DNA from: Gammaproteobacteria bacterium
GTDB taxonomy: Bacteria; Pseudomonadota; Gammaproteobacteria; SZUA-152
Direction: 5' to 3'
NCBI GenBank assembly: GCA_021648485.1
Contig: JAKISS010000031.1
Location: forward strand, 1-33,777
DNA: 33,777 bases
Shown here: positions 31,775 through 33,777 of the stretch, one piece after another
Layout of the letters: every line of letters begins with the position of its first letter
How positions within the stretch are numbered: the stretch's first letter is position 1
Translations under genes and position numbers: made by a program
The notes under the pieces: model-generated
What the model was told of the DNA's origin: nothing
The model's input: the letters and a program-made list of their open reading frames with translations, nothing else
Database searches by the model: none

Positions 31775-33505
31775 TCACTGGCCCGCATAATAGGTCGCAA
31801 TGGCCTCAATTTCGACGCGGCTGAGTTCTGCCACCATGTTGTACATCATCGAGTTCTGACGCTTCTTGTTTCGATAAGCGAGTAACGCCTTGACCAGATA
31901 AGCCTGACGCTGGCCAGCAATGCGCGGTTTATCAGCATCCGGCTTGCCACCATCTTTCCCATGGCAACGGTCACATTTTTGCGCCAGTATTTCCGGTGAT
32001 TCCATAACATGCACGGTTGGTTTTTGAGCGGGCAGGCGGGAGTAATAATCGGCCAGTTTGCGCATGGCCTTTTTATCCAGAGCCAGAACCGCATTTTTCA
32101 TATCGTCATGTTGGCGCATGTCATTTTTATAGGCATGCAGGGCGGCCACAATATAATCGGCGTCCTGTCCGGCCAGACTGGGTGTATCACCTTTTTGACT
32201 GTTGCCGTCTTTGCCATGACAACCTGCACAGGTGCTGGCCAGGTCTATATCGCTGTCCGTTTTTTCTGCCCTGGTGTCAGGTGTCAGGTTGGCTGGAGTT
32301 TGACTGGCATAATACAGCGCCAGTTTTTCGATGTCGGTATTACTGAGATAACGGGTGAGCAGCTGCATTACAGCATGCTGTCGTTTGTTGTCCCGATAGT
32401 GTGCGATAGCGATTTGCAGATAGTCTTCAGACAGCCCGGTGAGGCGCGGAATACCCGGTGTGGTGCTGTTACCATTGTCGCCATGACAACCGTTACAGGA
32501 GGCAGCAAGCTGTTTGCCATCGGCCATAGGGCTGAATTTTATCGTGCCATCCTGCACGGTATTCCTGTTTGCCGGAGCAATGGGAGCACGGGTGGCAAAA
32601 TAAATGGCATTACGGCGAATAGCCTCATCACTGAGCCCCTGAGCGACATCCACCATCATTTTGTTTTGGCGTTTTTTGTCACGATACCTTTGCATGGCTG
32701 TGATCAGGTAGGTGGCATTTTGACCGGCCAGACCCGGTATAGCCGGGTGAGTGCTGTTGCCATCATGGCCATGACAGCCCAGACAGCGGCGGGCGAGCGC
32801 GTCGCTGGCATCGCTGGCTTTGAGATGGTTGCCCAGCGGTGAGCGTTGTCGTTTTTGTACGGCAAAAAAAGCGGCAAGCTGTTTGATATCGCGCTGGCTG
32901 AGACTCAGTTTGAAATTTTTCATAATGGCCGCTCCCCGACGTTTGCCCTGCAAATAACTTTCCAATGCAGGAATAAAATATTCGGCTTGCAGTCCTGCCA
33001 GACTCGGTACGCCTTCTTTACGACTGTTGCCATCTTCACCGTGACAGCCGGCACAAGGGCGGGACAACGCCTGGCCTGCGCGAATATCGCGTATTTTGTT
33101 GGCTCTGCTGATGCGCAGAGGTCTATTTGTCTGGCTCCTCCAGGCGGTATTCAGCTGGGCAAAATGCTCGGCCAGCTGTTGGCGCTCACTGACTTCCAGG
33201 TCAAACACCGCAGCACGCATGATTTTGTGCTGGCGGTCACCAATCAGGTAGGCGCGCATGGCAGTTTCGAGATAGCTGGCGTGTTGGCCAGCAATAAACG
33301 GTACGTCGGGTTTGTTGCCCACACCATCGATACCGTGACAACTATTGCAACTTGCCACCAGTGTTGTTTTATGCGGAATGGGGATTGTCGGGAGGTTATT
33401 GGTGGGCGTTCCGGGCGGGGTGCCGGAGTCACAAGCCGTCAAGCTGGTAACCAGCAAGACAGCGCTTGATAGCAATAGAATCGGTGCTGATAACATACGG
33501 GACAT
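31775..33505 (-). CDS. Six-haem cytochrome c lipoprotein (tandem c4/c553-like domains)
   Basis: This 576-aa protein has a lipoprotein signal (SAVLLVTSLTAC, lipid Cys at 25) and six CxxCH haem sites at residues 53, 151, 241, 337, 426 and 511, one per ~90-residue domain. Each domain repeats the same plan: CxxCHGxDG, then a PxLAGQ-like turn, a tyrosine-containing helix, and a K-R-Q/R-x-x-x-M stretch whose Met (for example IMRAAV, IMKNFK, VMQLL, DMKNA, SMMYN) should be the second iron ligand. It resembles diheme c4 proteins extended to six by tandem duplication, probably a periplasmic electron carrier or wire. ATG 33505 is preceded by GGAG; the frame beyond it is not used. Confidence 0.9.
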   Translation of the reverse strand: MSRMLSAPILLLSSAVLLVTSLTACDSGTPPGTPTNNLPTIPIPHKTTLVASCNSCHGIDGVGNKPDVPFIAGQHASYLETAMRAYLIGDRQHKIMRAAVFDLEVSERQQLAEHFAQLNTAWRSQTNRPLRISRANKIRDIRAGQALSRPCAGCHGEDGNSRKEGVPSLAGLQAEYFIPALESYLQGKRRGAAIMKNFKLSLSQRDIKQLAAFFAVQKRQRSPLGNHLKASDASDALARRCLGCHGHDGNSTHPAIPGLAGQNATYLITAMQRYRDKKRQNKMMVDVAQGLSDEAIRRNAIYFATRAPIAPANRNTVQDGTIKFSPMADGKQLAASCNGCHGDNGNSTTPGIPRLTGLSEDYLQIAIAHYRDNKRQHAVMQLLTRYLSNTDIEKLALYYASQTPANLTPDTRAEKTDSDIDLASTCAGCHGKDGNSQKGDTPSLAGQDADYIVAALHAYKNDMRQHDDMKNAVLALDKKAMRKLADYYSRLPAQKPTVHVMESPEILAQKCDRCHGKDGGKPDADKPRIAGQRQAYLVKALLAYRNKKRQNSMMYNMVAELSRVEIEAIATYYAGQ

Positions 33506-33602
33506 GGCGTGAACTCCTTTGACAAACAGTACCGATGACGGGCCTATTGTAAGGCCGGACGGGGTATGAGCACCATTGCTGTAGTACATTCCTCTCAATC
33601 AT

Positions 33603-33777
33603 CCTGAATTAATCAGTTAAACCGACTGCGAACGCCTAAGGTACAGAATTTAAAGCATTTTTCAGAACATGTTGAACTCACCGTATGGGTGATACGCTTT
33701 CGTCCAAAATAACCTGAAAAACGCTTTATCTTCCGCACCTTAGTCGCTCTCGCTACGGTTTAACTGATTAATTTAGG
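33603..33777. repeat. Fold-back (MITE-like) repeat at the window edge
   Basis: The first 63 bases (33603-33665) are an imperfect reverse complement of the last 64 (33714-33777). The outer 22 nt match at 21 positions (starting CCTGAATTAATCAG / ending CTGATTAATTTAGG), and the similarity continues inward through ACCTTAG and CTGAAAAA. The loop (33666-33713) has its own CACC/GGTG hairpin. There is no coding sequence, and the right border may lie beyond the window. Confidence 0.75.

Noticed and set aside
32009-33469. Two long plus-strand frames (277 and 207 aa) opposite the cytochrome gene
   Set aside because: They are mirror frames of the repeated CxxCH domains. The minus strand has six haem sites, a lipobox and a good ribosome-binding site.

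Overview
The window looks like a gammaproteobacterial chromosome segment. The evidence is a non-discriminating (Pseudomonas-type) AspRS, the FmdB-DUF502-aspS cluster, YebC-RuvC-RuvA, a Pseudomonas-type homoserine kinase, YrfG, a UPF0260 protein and a purE-purK pair. I cannot name the genus. Positions 1-4400 are AT-rich accessory DNA. The rest is mostly balanced-composition core sequence with a few insertions.

Region 1 (1-4400) reads as a small integron-type gene-cassette cluster, with no integrase in view. Cassette A (366-955) encodes a PD-(D/E)XK-like protein and ends in a textbook attC site (902-961) with the expected unpaired bases. Cassette B (from 956) encodes a membrane protein and ends in a degenerate attC-like hairpin. 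A complete C-R-M restriction-modification operon follows (2021-4020): controller with C-boxes, PD-(D/E)XK endonuclease and cytosine-C5 methyltransferase. The methyltransferase reading frame ends inside a second attC-like site (3957-4028). The operon is bracketed by two direct copies of a ~310-bp element. That element carries only the C-terminal helix-turn-helix tail of a REP-associated tyrosine transposase, and in copy 1 it has clear terminal inverted repeats.

Region 2 (4433-12785) is core: homoserine kinase, a secreted retropepsin-like protease, a cyclic-nucleotide-binding-domain protein (minus), GMP/IMP nucleotidase YrfG, a UPF0260 Cys-cluster protein (minus), FmdB-like zinc ribbon, DUF502 membrane protein, aspS, a repeat-rich spacer, and nadA. 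Region 3 (12832-18758) holds an NYN-OST-HTH protein, a DUF2892 membrane protein (minus), a 1213-aa PilZ-DUF1631-GGDEF-EAL protein and a beta-hydroxyacid dehydrogenase.

Region 4 (18955-25097) is a four-gene peptide-type ABC importer operon: a membrane-anchored binding protein, two unusually long permeases and one fused double ATPase. After it come a transposase remnant and a minus-strand toxin-antitoxin-like pair (AbrB/MazE-like protein plus nucleotidyltransferase-fold protein) with a perfect 31-bp palindrome at its promoter.

Region 5 (26816-33777) has yebC-ruvC-ruvA without ruvB, a lipoprotein, a broken IS200/IS605 tnpA, purE-purK (minus), a six-haem cytochrome c lipoprotein (minus), and a ~175-bp fold-back repeat at the right edge. 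No tRNA, rRNA or CRISPR array was seen.
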